This document shows positions 54,104 to 63,180 of a stretch of 64,000 bases of DNA, one piece after another; the stretch's first letter is position 1, and every line of letters starts with the position of its first letter. The position numbers and the translations under genes were made by a program. Below the pieces are notes generated by a model. That model was not told the DNA's origin and did not search any database. It saw only the letters and a list, made by a program, of their open reading frames with translations. Origin of the DNA: Pseudomonadota bacterium (GTDB taxonomy: Bacteria > SAR324 > XYD2-FULL-50-16 > JAHJRI01); assembly GCA_022360105.1 (NCBI GenBank), contig JAKSDL010000174.1, positions 1 through 64,000 on the forward strand. The letters are read 5' to 3'.

Positions 54104-54664
54104 TTACTTGTGGCACGAATGACACTCAGTGGACCCTTTTATCACATTCCCCTGATTTTTCATTTCATGTTCACGGACATGGCAGTCCATGCACCATTGC
54201 ATGGTTAGCTCTTCTATTTTGCCGGAAGGGTCCGGGGCTTTTATGTCGGCAACCTCTCCATGGCATTCCTCGCACTCAAATTCTTTAAGAGTGTGACTTT
54301 GGTGAGAAAAATAAACAAAATCAGGTAAATCGTTCACTCTTGTCCAGGTAAGGTTTTGTTTAAACAAACGCAGGTGTTCCAGTTTTCTAATTTCAAATTG
54401 TCTTTCTTCTGTTGTCCCTTTTACCAGCTGGTGGCATCCAAGGCAGTCATAGAGTGAGGGTACGCCGGCTTGTTCGGATCTGTCCGCGTAGTAGTGACAA
54501 TATCTGCAGGAAATTTCGTACTCTTGTGCATGAATCTGGTGATTGAATACTACGGCAAGTTCCTGGCTGGAGATGTTTTCAGGGATCGGGAAAATGAATA
54601 GCATAATCAGAATCAACAGTCTGATTTGGTAACTGCATTTGCTTGGTGGAGTTGTTTGCAACAT
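54104..54664 (-). CDS. actA: ActA: pentahaem cytochrome c subunit
   Basis: The 186-residue exported protein has an N-terminal hydrophobic signal and five haem-binding CxxCH motifs (CRYCH, CLGCH, CEECH, CMDCH, CHSCH). Several distal histidines are present, for example in FNHQIHA and FSHQSH. Five haems and the position upstream of actB match ActA of alternative complex III. It would receive electrons from the ActB clusters. It is the first gene of the act run, and the promoter should lie in 54665-54808. Confidence 0.9.
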   Translation of the reverse strand: MLQTTPPSKCSYQIRLLILIMLFIFPIPENISSQELAVVFNHQIHAQEYEISCRYCHYYADRSEQAGVPSLYDCLGCHQLVKGTTEERQFEIRKLEHLRLFKQNLTWTRVNDLPDFVYFSHQSHTLKEFECEECHGEVADIKAPDPSGKIEELTMQWCMDCHVREHEMKNQGNVIKGSTECHSCHK

Positions 54665-54808
54665 GCCTGGTCCTGGTTTACCTAGTGATCATAAGCCTGT
54701 ATCGATTGATTTCAAAATTATGAAAGGTATTACTACAAATGGCAAATGTTGTTGAAAGAGTCTCTAGAGGTGGGACAACAAATGGACGAATTGGCCGGCA
54801 CAGAAGGG

Positions 54809-55339
54809 TTATTTGGTGTGATAGCCAATTATCTTATAAGCTCCGGATGGTTCGAAGGCAACGCTGTAATTCAGAAATTTTATATTTTCAAATCCTTTTG
54901 CCCAGAGCAGATCATAAGCAAATAAAGCTCGCATGCCATTGTCACAGAATATGACAATGGGTTTGTCTCGAGGCAGCTTTTTATGTTCTGTTTCCAGTAC
55001 ATAGAGTGGGATGTTAAGCGAATTCTCGATAAACCCGAATTTCATCTCAGCCTTTCCTCTTACATCCAACAAAACTGCTGAATTGGCTTTTTGTATGGCG
55101 ATAAACTGTTCCGGAGTAAGGGCTTCCCTTTTTTCGGGCATGGGGTAGGCAGTTGAAAATTCTTCATTTTCATCCTCTTCATCTTCAAAAACGATGTCAA
55201 AATCTTCTTCACCCTGGGCATAGAGCTCGGTAGGTATATTTCCGGTCAGCATCATTCCGAGCAAAATAATAAACAACAGGCCGAATATCCTCGGTTTTGG
55301 CTGATAATGAAAAGTGAAAGACGTGTATTTGCAGGTCAT
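54809..55339 (-). CDS. Exported rhodanese-domain protein
   Basis: The 176-residue protein has an N-terminal signal or anchor helix (IFGLLFIILLGMMLTGN) and an acidic linker (DIVFEDEEDENEEF). A single rhodanese domain follows with the active-site loop VIFCDNGMRA (cysteine near residue 132). It should carry or transfer sulfane sulfur in the periplasm. It begins eight bases after the LolA-like stop, so it belongs to the MMPL-LolA operon. A sulfur-relay locus starts about 4 kb to the right, which may or may not be linked. Confidence 0.85.
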   Translation of the reverse strand: MTCKYTSFTFHYQPKPRIFGLLFIILLGMMLTGNIPTELYAQGEEDFDIVFEDEEDENEEFSTAYPMPEKREALTPEQFIAIQKANSAVLLDVRGKAEMKFGFIENSLNIPLYVLETEHKKLPRDKPIVIFCDNGMRALFAYDLLWAKGFENIKFLNYSVAFEPSGAYKIIGYHTK

Positions 55340-55347
55340 ATTGGAAA

Positions 55348-56169
55348 TCAGTTCAAAACGATTTCAGGCGGCTTATAAAGAGATGCTTCGACGAATATGT
55401 CTTCATTCACACCCAGGTTATAGCGGGTGTTTTTCAGATCAAGGATCAGAATGGTGTGGGTACCTTCCAGTGGTGAAGTCATCCGGTGTTTCACGACAGT
55501 CGAGTATCCATCGATCGATCTTATCTGCAGGACTTCATAGAATTTATATAATTGGTTTTCGTGATTGTAGAACTCAATTTTAACAGGAAGATAGGTTTTT
55601 TGGTCAATCCATGATCTGGTTTTGCTTGTCTTATCCTCCCGGATCTTAGGAATGCTTTCCACCAGGTAGGTGTCATATTTTTTTTCACCTTTTTGTGTGG
55701 AAATTGTGATTGTCTCATTTCCCAGCAGCTGATGTCGATCTTTTTGATGATGTCTGCCGGTAATATCCTCCGAGGAAAAATCGGACCCCATGAAGGCACA
55801 TTGTTTTTGATGCCCGGAAATCATTAAAACAGTGTTGCTGGCAGGCAGGAACAGCCTGCGGTAGTCGTCCTCGACAATGTATTTATGTACCAGAAATGAT
55901 GCCTTTTTTATTTCCCGTGGGTAGGTAAAATAGAGCAAATATTTTTGCTTTCCCCCGTCGTTGATATCCTTACGCAACAAAGTGAAGATCTTTTTGGAAG
56001 GCTTGGGAACCGATTTGTGGTAAACCAGTAAGGCCATTCTTGATTTTCTATCTTTACCTGCATAATGCGAGGCCAAACTTGATTTCTTCATGATCTCTTC
56101 AGGTTCCACAGCCCTGGCAGGAATGATCTGGGTTAAAACTGCTATCGATACAAGGATGATTTTTTTCAT
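55348..56169 (-). CDS. Outer-membrane lipoprotein-sorting (LolA-like) protein
   Basis: The 273-residue protein has a signal peptide ending near PARA. Its lipoprotein-sorting features are YLLYFTYPREIKKASFLVHKY, the LFLPASNTVLMISG segment and FMGSDFSSEDI, the motif of the MMPL-linked branch of this family (COG2834-like). The pair with an MMPL exporter just upstream is common and suggests extrusion of a lipid or other hydrophobic compound across the envelope. It is unlike the cluster LolA at 20917. Confidence 0.88.
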   Translation of the reverse strand: MKKIILVSIAVLTQIIPARAVEPEEIMKKSSLASHYAGKDRKSRMALLVYHKSVPKPSKKIFTLLRKDINDGGKQKYLLYFTYPREIKKASFLVHKYIVEDDYRRLFLPASNTVLMISGHQKQCAFMGSDFSSEDITGRHHQKDRHQLLGNETITISTQKGEKKYDTYLVESIPKIREDKTSKTRSWIDQKTYLPVKIEFYNHENQLYKFYEVLQIRSIDGYSTVVKHRMTSPLEGTHTILILDLKNTRYNLGVNEDIFVEASLYKPPEIVLN

Positions 56170-56256
56170 GGTGGTTATATACTCAGGTGGACATTTGGGG
56201 CTTTTTTTGAGGTACCTTTAACATTTTGTTTCATTTTACCATATGGAATGAAATCC

Positions 56257-58797
56257 TTAAACCATAAACTCCCTCACTCCCGGCAACCATTTACGGAGGA
56301 TATATATGAGGGAAGGTAAAAGAATCAGGCTTGCTGCCCCACTTACAATCATTATCAGAAAGAAAAAGGCGCCGACTGTCACATACGGTACCAGACTGGC
56401 AAGGAATAACGGGGTGAATCCAACGGTTAATACCAAAACGTTTCTCCAGATTGCCCTGGATGGTTCCGCAAAGACTTGCCAAAAGGCGGCTTTTATGTCT
56501 CCTGTTTTGCTGATGATCTCTTTAAAACTCTGGTTAAAATGAATAGCAAAATCGATTGAGAGTCCCAATGCAAGGCTTGAAAGCACTGCGATTGGCATAT
56601 CATAAAATTTCCCTCCCCAGCCGATTAGTCCATAGATAAATGTAATACTCATGGACAACGGCAACATGGATATGGCTCCCCATAAAGGAGATCGAAACAG
56701 AAAGGACATCATGATAAAAACGACCACAAATGACCCCAATAAGGCATATCCCATACCTCTCACCATTTCATCCTGCCAGACATTGTTGATATGTGTGAGC
56801 CCTGTCCAGCTCAGTTTTACCGGCTGAAAATCTCCATTGGACAGGGTGACACCCGGCAGAGTGTTTTCCTTTTTAGCAATATAGGCATCCAGATGGTTCA
56901 TCAATAGATCCATCGTTTTGTTGTCACCATTTTTTAGCTGCAGCCAGATCTGCGCTTTTTGATAATCATGGGTAATGAATTTCCACAGATCCTTACCTCT
57001 TTTGATATCACCGCTTTCATAAAGGAACATGTATTGCGCTATTTTGTCCCTTTCAAGAGGAATAGAGGGATCATTAAAAGCTACATTTCCAACCTTACTT
57101 AAAATATCTACAATGGAGGTAGCTGCACCAACAATCTGTTGTCCATTGGAATCATTAATCGAAAGCAGATATGCCTGCACTGATTCAATGTAGCGGATGA
57201 TACCCCCGTTTCGGAGATCCGGTGTCAGGTGTTGTTCATCATCTATATCAAAGAGGTTTTCCTCAAATACTTCAGCTTCCGTGGCGTCTGGCAGGGTGGA
57301 ATCCATTTCCTTTTTGATAGGGAGTTCTATAATCAGATTCGTCATATAGGTGCCGGACAATTGATTATTCATTACCGAGTCTGCCTCACGCAACGGATGA
57401 TCAGCTTTAAACCACCTGACCGGATTATCGTTTACCACAATCCGGTTCACACCAATCAATGAAATGATTCCTGCAATCAGACAAAAAACGATGACTCTCC
57501 AGGGCGAATTAATGGCCAATTCACGAAAAAAAACGACAACAGATCCGGTTATTTCAAAACGCTGTTTACTCGCTTTCAAGGTTTCAAAGTCCAGCAGCAT
57601 GATGTAAGCAGGCATGAAAGTCATGGAGAGAAACCAGGCTACAAAAACTCCGCATGCGATGGTGATTCCAAAGACTTCAACCGGTTGGATACCTGTTACT
57701 GCCAGAGAGATAAATCCCACCATGGTTGTGATGCTGGTAAACAGCATGGGATTAAACAGTGCCTGTATCACCTGCCAGATTGTTTCCTCTTTTATTCCGG
57801 CGGAGTCAATTTTATCATGAAGATGACTAATGATATGGATGCTGTCCAGCAGGGCGACGGGCATCAGGAAAATTGGAATCATTGAGCTCATGATGTGAAC
57901 AGTATTGCCGGTATAAATCAGACCGCCCATTGCCCAAATTACTGTCATCATGGCTAAAAACATCGGCCCTAATACCAGTTTGACGTTTCCAAAAAACAGG
58001 TACATTAAAATAAAAATAACCAATCCGGCCAATGGCGCATAGATACCCATTTGCACAAACATTTCAATACCGAAAGTGGTTTCTGCAATTGGTAGACCGG
58101 CCAGATAATAGGTTTCTCCTTCACCAAGATGTAGATTTGCCAATGCCTTGATTTTTTCGCCTATATAGTAGGAATGGGGTTTCATACCCTTTTCCACGGG
58201 AATGAAAACGCCGATCAAGGAACCGTCATCAGAGGCCAGCTTGCCTTTTAAGATTCTGTTGTTGTGAATGGATCTTAATAGTTGCTGAGCTTGGTGTTCA
58301 TTGACTGGTGGTACCTTCATCAATGGTCGAACGCTTAGTTCTCCCTTTGAATTGAGTAAAATGTTGTCAACCGTACTGGGAGAGATGATATCCTCTACCA
58401 CTATCAACCTTTTTGCCTCGGCTTCATCGGGTTTTAAAGACTTATACCACTGCAGGGTTTGCAACAATGAATGCCAGAATCCATCTTTTTGCTGAGGTGG
58501 CTGAATCTGAATGATATCATTGGTCAATTCGTGGATACGACTCAAGGCGTCCACAGTAAAAAGTGACTTGCCCTGTTTCTGTTTGATACCGAGGACAATC
58601 ACGTCGTTGTATCGGAAATCGGCTTTCATCTGGTTATACAGCACGACTGCCGGGTTGTCGGTGTTTAGCATTTTAACAGGATCGGTATCTGTTTTAATGC
58701 TGGGCAATACAGCCAGAAAAACCAGTGTTACAAACAGGCAAATTAGAATAGTTAACCGTGGGTTGTTTATGGAAAACCAGATCAATGCTCTCTTCAT
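56257..58797 (-). CDS. MMPL/RND-family lipid exporter
   Basis: The 846-residue protein has the twelve-helix RND plan: helix 1 near residue 12-30, a periplasmic domain to about 220, helices to about 400, helix 7 near 430 and a second loop to about 690. FVQMGIYAPLAGLVIFILMYLFF and SSLALGLSIDFAIHF carry the acidic residue typical of proton-driven MMPL members. Its partner genes are a LolA-like carrier and a rhodanese. It is a second, unfused MMPL system, separate from the fused one in the biosynthetic cluster. The substrate is not known. Confidence 0.92.
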   Translation of the reverse strand: MKRALIWFSINNPRLTILICLFVTLVFLAVLPSIKTDTDPVKMLNTDNPAVVLYNQMKADFRYNDVIVLGIKQKQGKSLFTVDALSRIHELTNDIIQIQPPQQKDGFWHSLLQTLQWYKSLKPDEAEAKRLIVVEDIISPSTVDNILLNSKGELSVRPLMKVPPVNEHQAQQLLRSIHNNRILKGKLASDDGSLIGVFIPVEKGMKPHSYYIGEKIKALANLHLGEGETYYLAGLPIAETTFGIEMFVQMGIYAPLAGLVIFILMYLFFGNVKLVLGPMFLAMMTVIWAMGGLIYTGNTVHIMSSMIPIFLMPVALLDSIHIISHLHDKIDSAGIKEETIWQVIQALFNPMLFTSITTMVGFISLAVTGIQPVEVFGITIACGVFVAWFLSMTFMPAYIMLLDFETLKASKQRFEITGSVVVFFRELAINSPWRVIVFCLIAGIISLIGVNRIVVNDNPVRWFKADHPLREADSVMNNQLSGTYMTNLIIELPIKKEMDSTLPDATEAEVFEENLFDIDDEQHLTPDLRNGGIIRYIESVQAYLLSINDSNGQQIVGAATSIVDILSKVGNVAFNDPSIPLERDKIAQYMFLYESGDIKRGKDLWKFITHDYQKAQIWLQLKNGDNKTMDLLMNHLDAYIAKKENTLPGVTLSNGDFQPVKLSWTGLTHINNVWQDEMVRGMGYALLGSFVVVFIMMSFLFRSPLWGAISMLPLSMSITFIYGLIGWGGKFYDMPIAVLSSLALGLSIDFAIHFNQSFKEIISKTGDIKAAFWQVFAEPSRAIWRNVLVLTVGFTPLFLASLVPYVTVGAFFFLIMIVSGAASLILLPSLIYILRKWLPGVREFMV

Positions 58798-59562
58798 TTG
58801 ATTGGATGTGTTTATATCACTATTAACGTTAAGGTAGCCGAGGGGAGACAGCCCTATCCCTAAATATAATGGATCAAAAAGCAGGATGACCGGTGGCCCT
58901 CACAAATCCATCAATAATATACAAGTGTTTCATCAATACTGTGATGTGGCTTTTGTTTGAAATTGGAGGATCTATAGTTCGTGACGTACCCCCTGATTTC
59001 GCTTGATAACTTTTTACATAATCCCAAATTATTATCTGGCTTCTAAGAAAGCAATGAGTTAAGTTATGATTCCTTCATAATTTTTACGATTTTTCCGATT
59101 CTTATTTTCTTGGTGAAAAGGAACTGTCGAAGTTCAGGTGATTTTTGCTGATTGGGATTGTTGAATTATTTGGAAATATTCAGTTATTTCAATTTATTAA
59201 ACAAAAACAATAACCTCTTAGCATAGACCAATTCAAGAGCTGTTGACAAATGAATAATATTTAACTTTTTCATCAATAAAAATGTAAACTTTTTTGATTT
59301 CCTCCATTTCAGGACAGTTTCAGAAGTTTATCCAATTAGTCATATTTATCTGATATCACAGGCTAATATTTGATTTTTGGACGAATTGTGAAACATACAC
59401 CCATGCCCGCCAGATTCATACACAAATGCCGAGTAACTGTCTGAAAGTATAAAGAAAAGCAGTGGGGATTGGGGGGTAAATAGGCGATTGACATTCTGAA
59501 AGTGGTAACCTTCTCTGTAAAAATCAGATCGCCTATCTATGTGCTAGGGTAAAACTGTGGAA
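58798..59562. other. AT-rich intergenic region with an inverted repeat
   Basis: No supported gene. Near its right end ATAGGCGAT (59480-59488) and ATCGCCTAT (59528-59536) form a perfect nine-base inverted repeat around 39 bases, 27 bases after the tusA stop. It may be a processing or termination structure, though there is no T run. The leftward promoter of the MMPL operon must lie at the other end. Confidence 0.45.
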
Positions 59563-59799
59563 TTACTTAACTTTTACGAAAAAGTCTGTGGCCCCGTCTC
59601 TCTCTTCTTTTTCAACCAGTTCGTGACCTGTTTTTGCACAAAAAGTTTCCATGTCTTTATTGGTTCCAGGGTCTGTTGAGGTCATCTTAAGAATCTGACC
59701 GGAAGACATACCCTTGATGGCTTTTTTAGTTTTAAGAATAGGCTGAGGGCAAGAAAGGCCTGAACAGTCCAGAGTTTCATTAGGGGTAATATCGCTCAT
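59563..59799 (-). CDS. tusA: TusA-family sulfurtransferase
   Basis: The ATG at 59799 has GAAGGAG five bases upstream and gives 78 residues; a longer frame to 59868 lacks such a site. The protein has LDCSGLSCPQPILKTKKAI with the CPxP active-site cysteine. TusA carries persulfide sulfur from a cysteine desulfurase or rhodanese to TusBCD/DsrEFH, for tRNA 2-thiolation or for sulfur oxidation. It is divergent from the tusDCB genes. Confidence 0.94.
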   Translation of the reverse strand: MSDITPNETLDCSGLSCPQPILKTKKAIKGMSSGQILKMTSTDPGTNKDMETFCAKTGHELVEKEERDGATDFFVKVK

Positions 59800-60205
59800 G
59801 AGTTCTCCTTCAAAGAGATTGTTTGCTAAGATTAAATATTCACATAGAGTCAGCGAATATCGATTCACACACGAAACACAAACCTTAATTTGATGTTTAA
59901 GTATGTGTTAATTTACGGAATGGGGAAAAGGATTGCAAGTACATTTTCATTTTGGGTCTGAGCTTTGTAGTAATAACTTATGATTATGTGATGAATGTTT
60001 GATCTGCCTCGTACTTTAAACCAAACAGCTAAATAACCGGGGTACAGGGGATAAAATTCCGGTCCAAAATTCAAATAGACCGAAATCATGTTATACGCCA
60101 ATAATCCTTATTTTTCGGCATTTTTTCCCTTGAATTTTAAAATCAAATGAATATAGACTTTGCTTTTCTAAATCCTATTTGACTTAGATTTAAACTAAGG
60201 ATGCC
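59800..60205. other. Divergent promoter region between tusA and the tusDCB genes
   Basis: About 400 bases with no supported gene; a 62-codon minus-strand frame at 59913-60101 has no recognisable domain. AAGGA precedes the ATG at 60206 at five bases. I see no clear operator or riboswitch. Confidence 0.4.
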
Positions 60206-60577
60206 ATGAAGATAGCGATTCAATTAAAGGAAGGGCCTTATAATCACCAGGCCTCAGATACCGCTTACAACTATATACAAGCGGCCAGAAAACGGGGACA
60301 CGAAGTAGTTGCGGTCTTCTGTTATAATGATGGTGTTTACAACATCGCAAAACATACAGAGCCTCCCCAGGATGATAGACACGTTGCTAAAAGATGGTCA
60401 GAACTGGGTGCGGAAGGAGTTACCATCTATGCTTGTATCGCTGCGGCCAAGCGTAGAGGAATCACAACTTCTACCGTGAAAGATGAACTGATTATCGAAA
60501 ACACAGAGATCACTGGCCTGGGCCAGCTTACAACCCTTGCCATTGAAGCGGACCGTTTAATCACCTTTGGAGACTAG
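60206..60577 (+). CDS. tusD: TusD/DsrE-family sulfur relay protein
   Basis: The 123-residue protein has the DsrE/F fold pattern (MKIAIQLKEGPYNHQASDTAYNYIQAA) and the conserved cysteine in TIYACIAAAKRRG at the active-site position (C78 in DsrE). EITGLGQLTTLAIEADRLITFG at the C-terminus is typical. It accepts sulfur from TusA and forms a hexamer with TusC and TusB. It is followed closely by tusC. Confidence 0.92.
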   Translation: MKIAIQLKEGPYNHQASDTAYNYIQAARKRGHEVVAVFCYNDGVYNIAKHTEPPQDDRHVAKRWSELGAEGVTIYACIAAAKRRGITTSTVKDELIIENTEITGLGQLTTLAIEADRLITFGD

Positions 60578-60586
60578 GAGATACTG

Positions 60587-60970
60587 ATGACAGAAGAATA
60601 TGAAGATGATGAAATTGTAAAGAAGATCGCACTCATTACAAGAAGAGCTCCACACGGAAGTATCTATGCATATGAAGGGTTGGAGACCGTATTGATTATG
60701 GCCGCATATGACCAGGACATCAGTATGATCTTTATTGACGATGGTGTATATGCCTTAAAATCAGACCAGGACACTGAAGCAATCGGTATCAAGGGATTTG
60801 TAAAAACGTTGACCGTTCTGGAAGATTATGATGTTGAAAAACTGTACGTTGATAAAACCTCTATGGAAGAAAGAGGCTTGACTGCCGATGACCTGGCAGT
60901 TCCAGTTGAAGTCCTTGAATCCCAGGAGATCGCAAAAATAATGGCTGAACAAGACGCTATTATTGAATAA
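60587..60970 (+). CDS. tusC: TusC/DsrF-family sulfur relay protein
   Basis: The 127-residue protein has KIALITRRAPHGSIYAYEGLETVLIMAAYDQ and the IFIDDGVYAL segment of TusC/DsrF. No cysteine occurs anywhere in the protein, so it is structural in the hexamer. It starts ten bases after tusD. Confidence 0.92.
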   Translation: MTEEYEDDEIVKKIALITRRAPHGSIYAYEGLETVLIMAAYDQDISMIFIDDGVYALKSDQDTEAIGIKGFVKTLTVLEDYDVEKLYVDKTSMEERGLTADDLAVPVEVLESQEIAKIMAEQDAIIE

Positions 60971-61028
60971 TTATCGATAGAAAGACCTAATAACAGTTTT
61001 ATTCAACAATTCAAACAAAGGGTAAGAA

Positions 61029-61322
61029 ATGTTACATACAGTAAATCATTCTCCGTTTAGAAGTGAATCGTTGACCACTGTCCTCAGATATCTCCTGCCT
61101 GGTGATGTGTTGCTATTGATTGAAGACGGTGTGTACGGGGCACAGGATAATACAAGTTTTTCAGACAAGCTTAAACAAGCCGTCGCAAACAACCAGGTGT
61201 GCGTGCTTGAGCCGGATCTTAAAGCCAGGGGCATCGGCAATGTTATTGATGGTGTCAAGAAAGTGGACTATGACGGTTTTGTCGAATTGACGGAACAGCA
61301 CCAGGTAACCAGTTGGCTGTAA
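61029..61322 (+). CDS. tusB: TusB/DsrH-family sulfur relay protein
   Basis: The 97-residue protein has HTVNHSPFRSESL, LLLIEDGVYGA and a terminal SWL, matching TusB/DsrH. At the position where DsrH of sulfur oxidisers has its conserved cysteine (in a S-L-x-x-C-L-x-F context) there is V18 (SLTTVLRY). Another cysteine, in NNQVCVLEP, is not at the active-site position. By that criterion it is TusB-like rather than a sulfur-oxidation DsrH. Confidence 0.9.
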   Translation: MLHTVNHSPFRSESLTTVLRYLLPGDVLLLIEDGVYGAQDNTSFSDKLKQAVANNQVCVLEPDLKARGIGNVIDGVKKVDYDGFVELTEQHQVTSWL

Positions 61323-61515
61323 ATAAAAACAGGGGCCTGATAGCAGGTCACAACAATTGATGAAAAATACCAATAAGCGGTTTTGAGGTACGTGTGGGGG
61401 GGAATGAATTGATATCGGTACCAACCGGAAGCTCGATTTATGGCCCACAGGTAATATCAGCACTAATGAGTTGAATATCTCAGGATTGTTAATTGACAAC
61501 TGATCAGAGGTAAAA

Positions 61516-61944
61516 ATGAAATTTAAACGTTTAGTTGCTTTGCTGGCAATTGTGATGATGGCAGCAGTATCTGTTCCTACAGGCCTGATTGCTCAAAAGT
61601 CCGGTTACGCTCCGGATAAAGAGCTTTGTGCGAAAATGATCGCCGCGGGAAAAGAATATTATGTTCGAGGCAAATACCTCGATGCCAAGAATTTCTTCAG
61701 AAAAGCTATTGAGGCAGATCCTCGCTCTCAAAAAGCCTGGAGATATTATGATCAGACGATGATCTTTGCCTTGGCTGAAAAAGTAGAAAAGCAAAACGAT
61801 CTGTTAATACCCGACACTTCGATTCGAAGTGATGTAGGTCTTGTGCTTCCCAAGCGTCCTGCAATTACAACTCCGCCAATTGAAGCTGTTCAGCCACAAC
61901 CGATGGACTATGCGGATGAACCCGAAGAAGAAGAAGGATGTTAG
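61516..61944 (+). CDS. Exported TPR-like protein
   Basis: The 142-residue protein has a signal peptide (VALLAIVMMAAVSVPTGLIAQ). One or two tetratricopeptide-like helices follow (GKEYYVRGKYLDAKNFFRKAIEADPRSQKAW), then a proline- and acid-rich tail ending in EEEEGC. It should be periplasmic. It lies between tusB and the YeeE-type carrier and starts ten bases before that gene ends the gap, so it is likely cotranscribed. A scaffold role near the transporter is possible; the function is unknown. Confidence 0.75.
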   Translation: MKFKRLVALLAIVMMAAVSVPTGLIAQKSGYAPDKELCAKMIAAGKEYYVRGKYLDAKNFFRKAIEADPRSQKAWRYYDQTMIFALAEKVEKQNDLLIPDTSIRSDVGLVLPKRPAITTPPIEAVQPQPMDYADEPEEEEGC

Positions 61945-61954
61945 GAGATAAACT

Positions 61955-63151
61955 ATGAGTGATGAAAAAGAAAACAGCGTATTGTCGCAGGTTATTAAAG
62001 ACGGATACGCCAATCTATTCTATGAGCAGTGGTCCGTTAAAACAGCTGCCCTGCTTTTGGCCCTGTTAAGTGTGATTGCATTTGCCTGGGCTCGCCCCTG
62101 GGGAGTTGTAGGCGGACTTAGAAACTGGGGAGACTGGGTGTTTTATGGGGTAGGCCTGTTTGACAGGAAGCCGGTCAGCCCTATCACCTCGAGCAATTCC
62201 ATTCTGACCTTTGGAATTCTTCTTGGAGCGTTTATTTCCGCATTGATGGCAAAGCAATTTGCTTTTAATCGTATTCCCAAGCTGGAACTGATCAAAGCAG
62301 TTGTTGGTGGAATACTGATGGGTATCAGTTCAGCTATGGCAGGCGGATGCAACATTGGTGGTTTTTTTGAAGCCAGTGCCTCCTTATCATTGGCCGGTCC
62401 TTTAATGCTCATTGCCCTGTTGATTGGCGCTAACCTGGCAATTCGGTATTTATACTGGGAGATGGAAAACATTCCGGCTGGTGCCTTGCCACCCAAGAAA
62501 CCAAAAGCCGAAGGTGCTTTTGATTGGAAAAACATACAACCTGCACTTGGAGCCTTGTTAATCATTGGTGCTTTGGCTGCGGCTTATTATTATGCCACAA
62601 TCTCTTTAACACAGGTCGGCGGATTGTTGTTGATTGCAGCAGGAATCGGACTGGTTTTCCAGCGAAGCAGGCTTTGTTTTGTGGCTGGTTTCAGGGATCC
62701 ATTCATGACAGGTGAAACTGACAAAACCAAGGCCGTAATCCTGTGTCTGATTGCCACGACTATTGGTTATGCGGTGTTAAAATGGACCGGTTTGAGAGGC
62801 GAGGGAGTATATATTACAAATACGGTCTGGTTTGGTAGTCTGGTTGGTGGACTGATTTTTGGTTTTGGAATGGTCATTGCCGGTGGTTGTGGCAGTGGTT
62901 GCCTGTTTAGAGTCGGGGAGGGAAATGTAAAGCTGATCGTGGTTATGATCTTTTTTGCCCTGTTCAACTCTTTGTTCAAAGCGTTTATCAGGGCTAACGA
63001 AGGATTTGAAAACTTTATCGGCAGAGGCGTTTTTCTGCCGGATTACATCAATTACCTGGCTTCAATTGGGTTTATTATCGTGATATTGCTTGCCTGGTAC
63101 CTGTTTGTATCCTGGAACGAAGAAACCGAGAAGTTTGTTATTGAACTGTAA
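61955..63151 (+). CDS. YeeE/YedE-family sulfur-compound transporter
   Basis: The 398-residue membrane protein has about ten helices in two pseudo-repeats. Each repeat holds a conserved cysteine-glycine loop: MAGGCNIGGFFEA near residue 130 and IAGGCGSGCLFRVGEGN near residue 310. Another cysteine occurs in RLCFVAGFRDPFMTG. Such loops line the thiosulfate path in TsuA-like members. It is the last gene of the tus operon, which suggests import of thiosulfate or another sulfur donor for the relay. Substrate identity is inferred. Confidence 0.9.
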   Translation: MSDEKENSVLSQVIKDGYANLFYEQWSVKTAALLLALLSVIAFAWARPWGVVGGLRNWGDWVFYGVGLFDRKPVSPITSSNSILTFGILLGAFISALMAKQFAFNRIPKLELIKAVVGGILMGISSAMAGGCNIGGFFEASASLSLAGPLMLIALLIGANLAIRYLYWEMENIPAGALPPKKPKAEGAFDWKNIQPALGALLIIGALAAAYYYATISLTQVGGLLLIAAGIGLVFQRSRLCFVAGFRDPFMTGETDKTKAVILCLIATTIGYAVLKWTGLRGEGVYITNTVWFGSLVGGLIFGFGMVIAGGCGSGCLFRVGEGNVKLIVVMIFFALFNSLFKAFIRANEGFENFIGRGVFLPDYINYLASIGFIIVILLAWYLFVSWNEETEKFVIEL

Positions 63152-63158
63152 AAAGAAT

Positions 63159-63180
63159 GCCACACGGTTGTGTGGCTTTC
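63159..63180 (+). terminator. Probable terminator after the YeeE-type gene
   Basis: A perfect GCCACAC-GGTT-GTGTGGC hairpin followed by TTTCTC lies eight bases after the stop. The T run is short, so strength is moderate. Confidence 0.6.

Noticed and set aside
59563..63151. Calling the tus genes a dissimilatory sulfur-oxidation (Dsr) locus
   Set aside because: TusB lacks the DsrH cysteine and no dsrAB, dsrC or sHdr gene is in the window.
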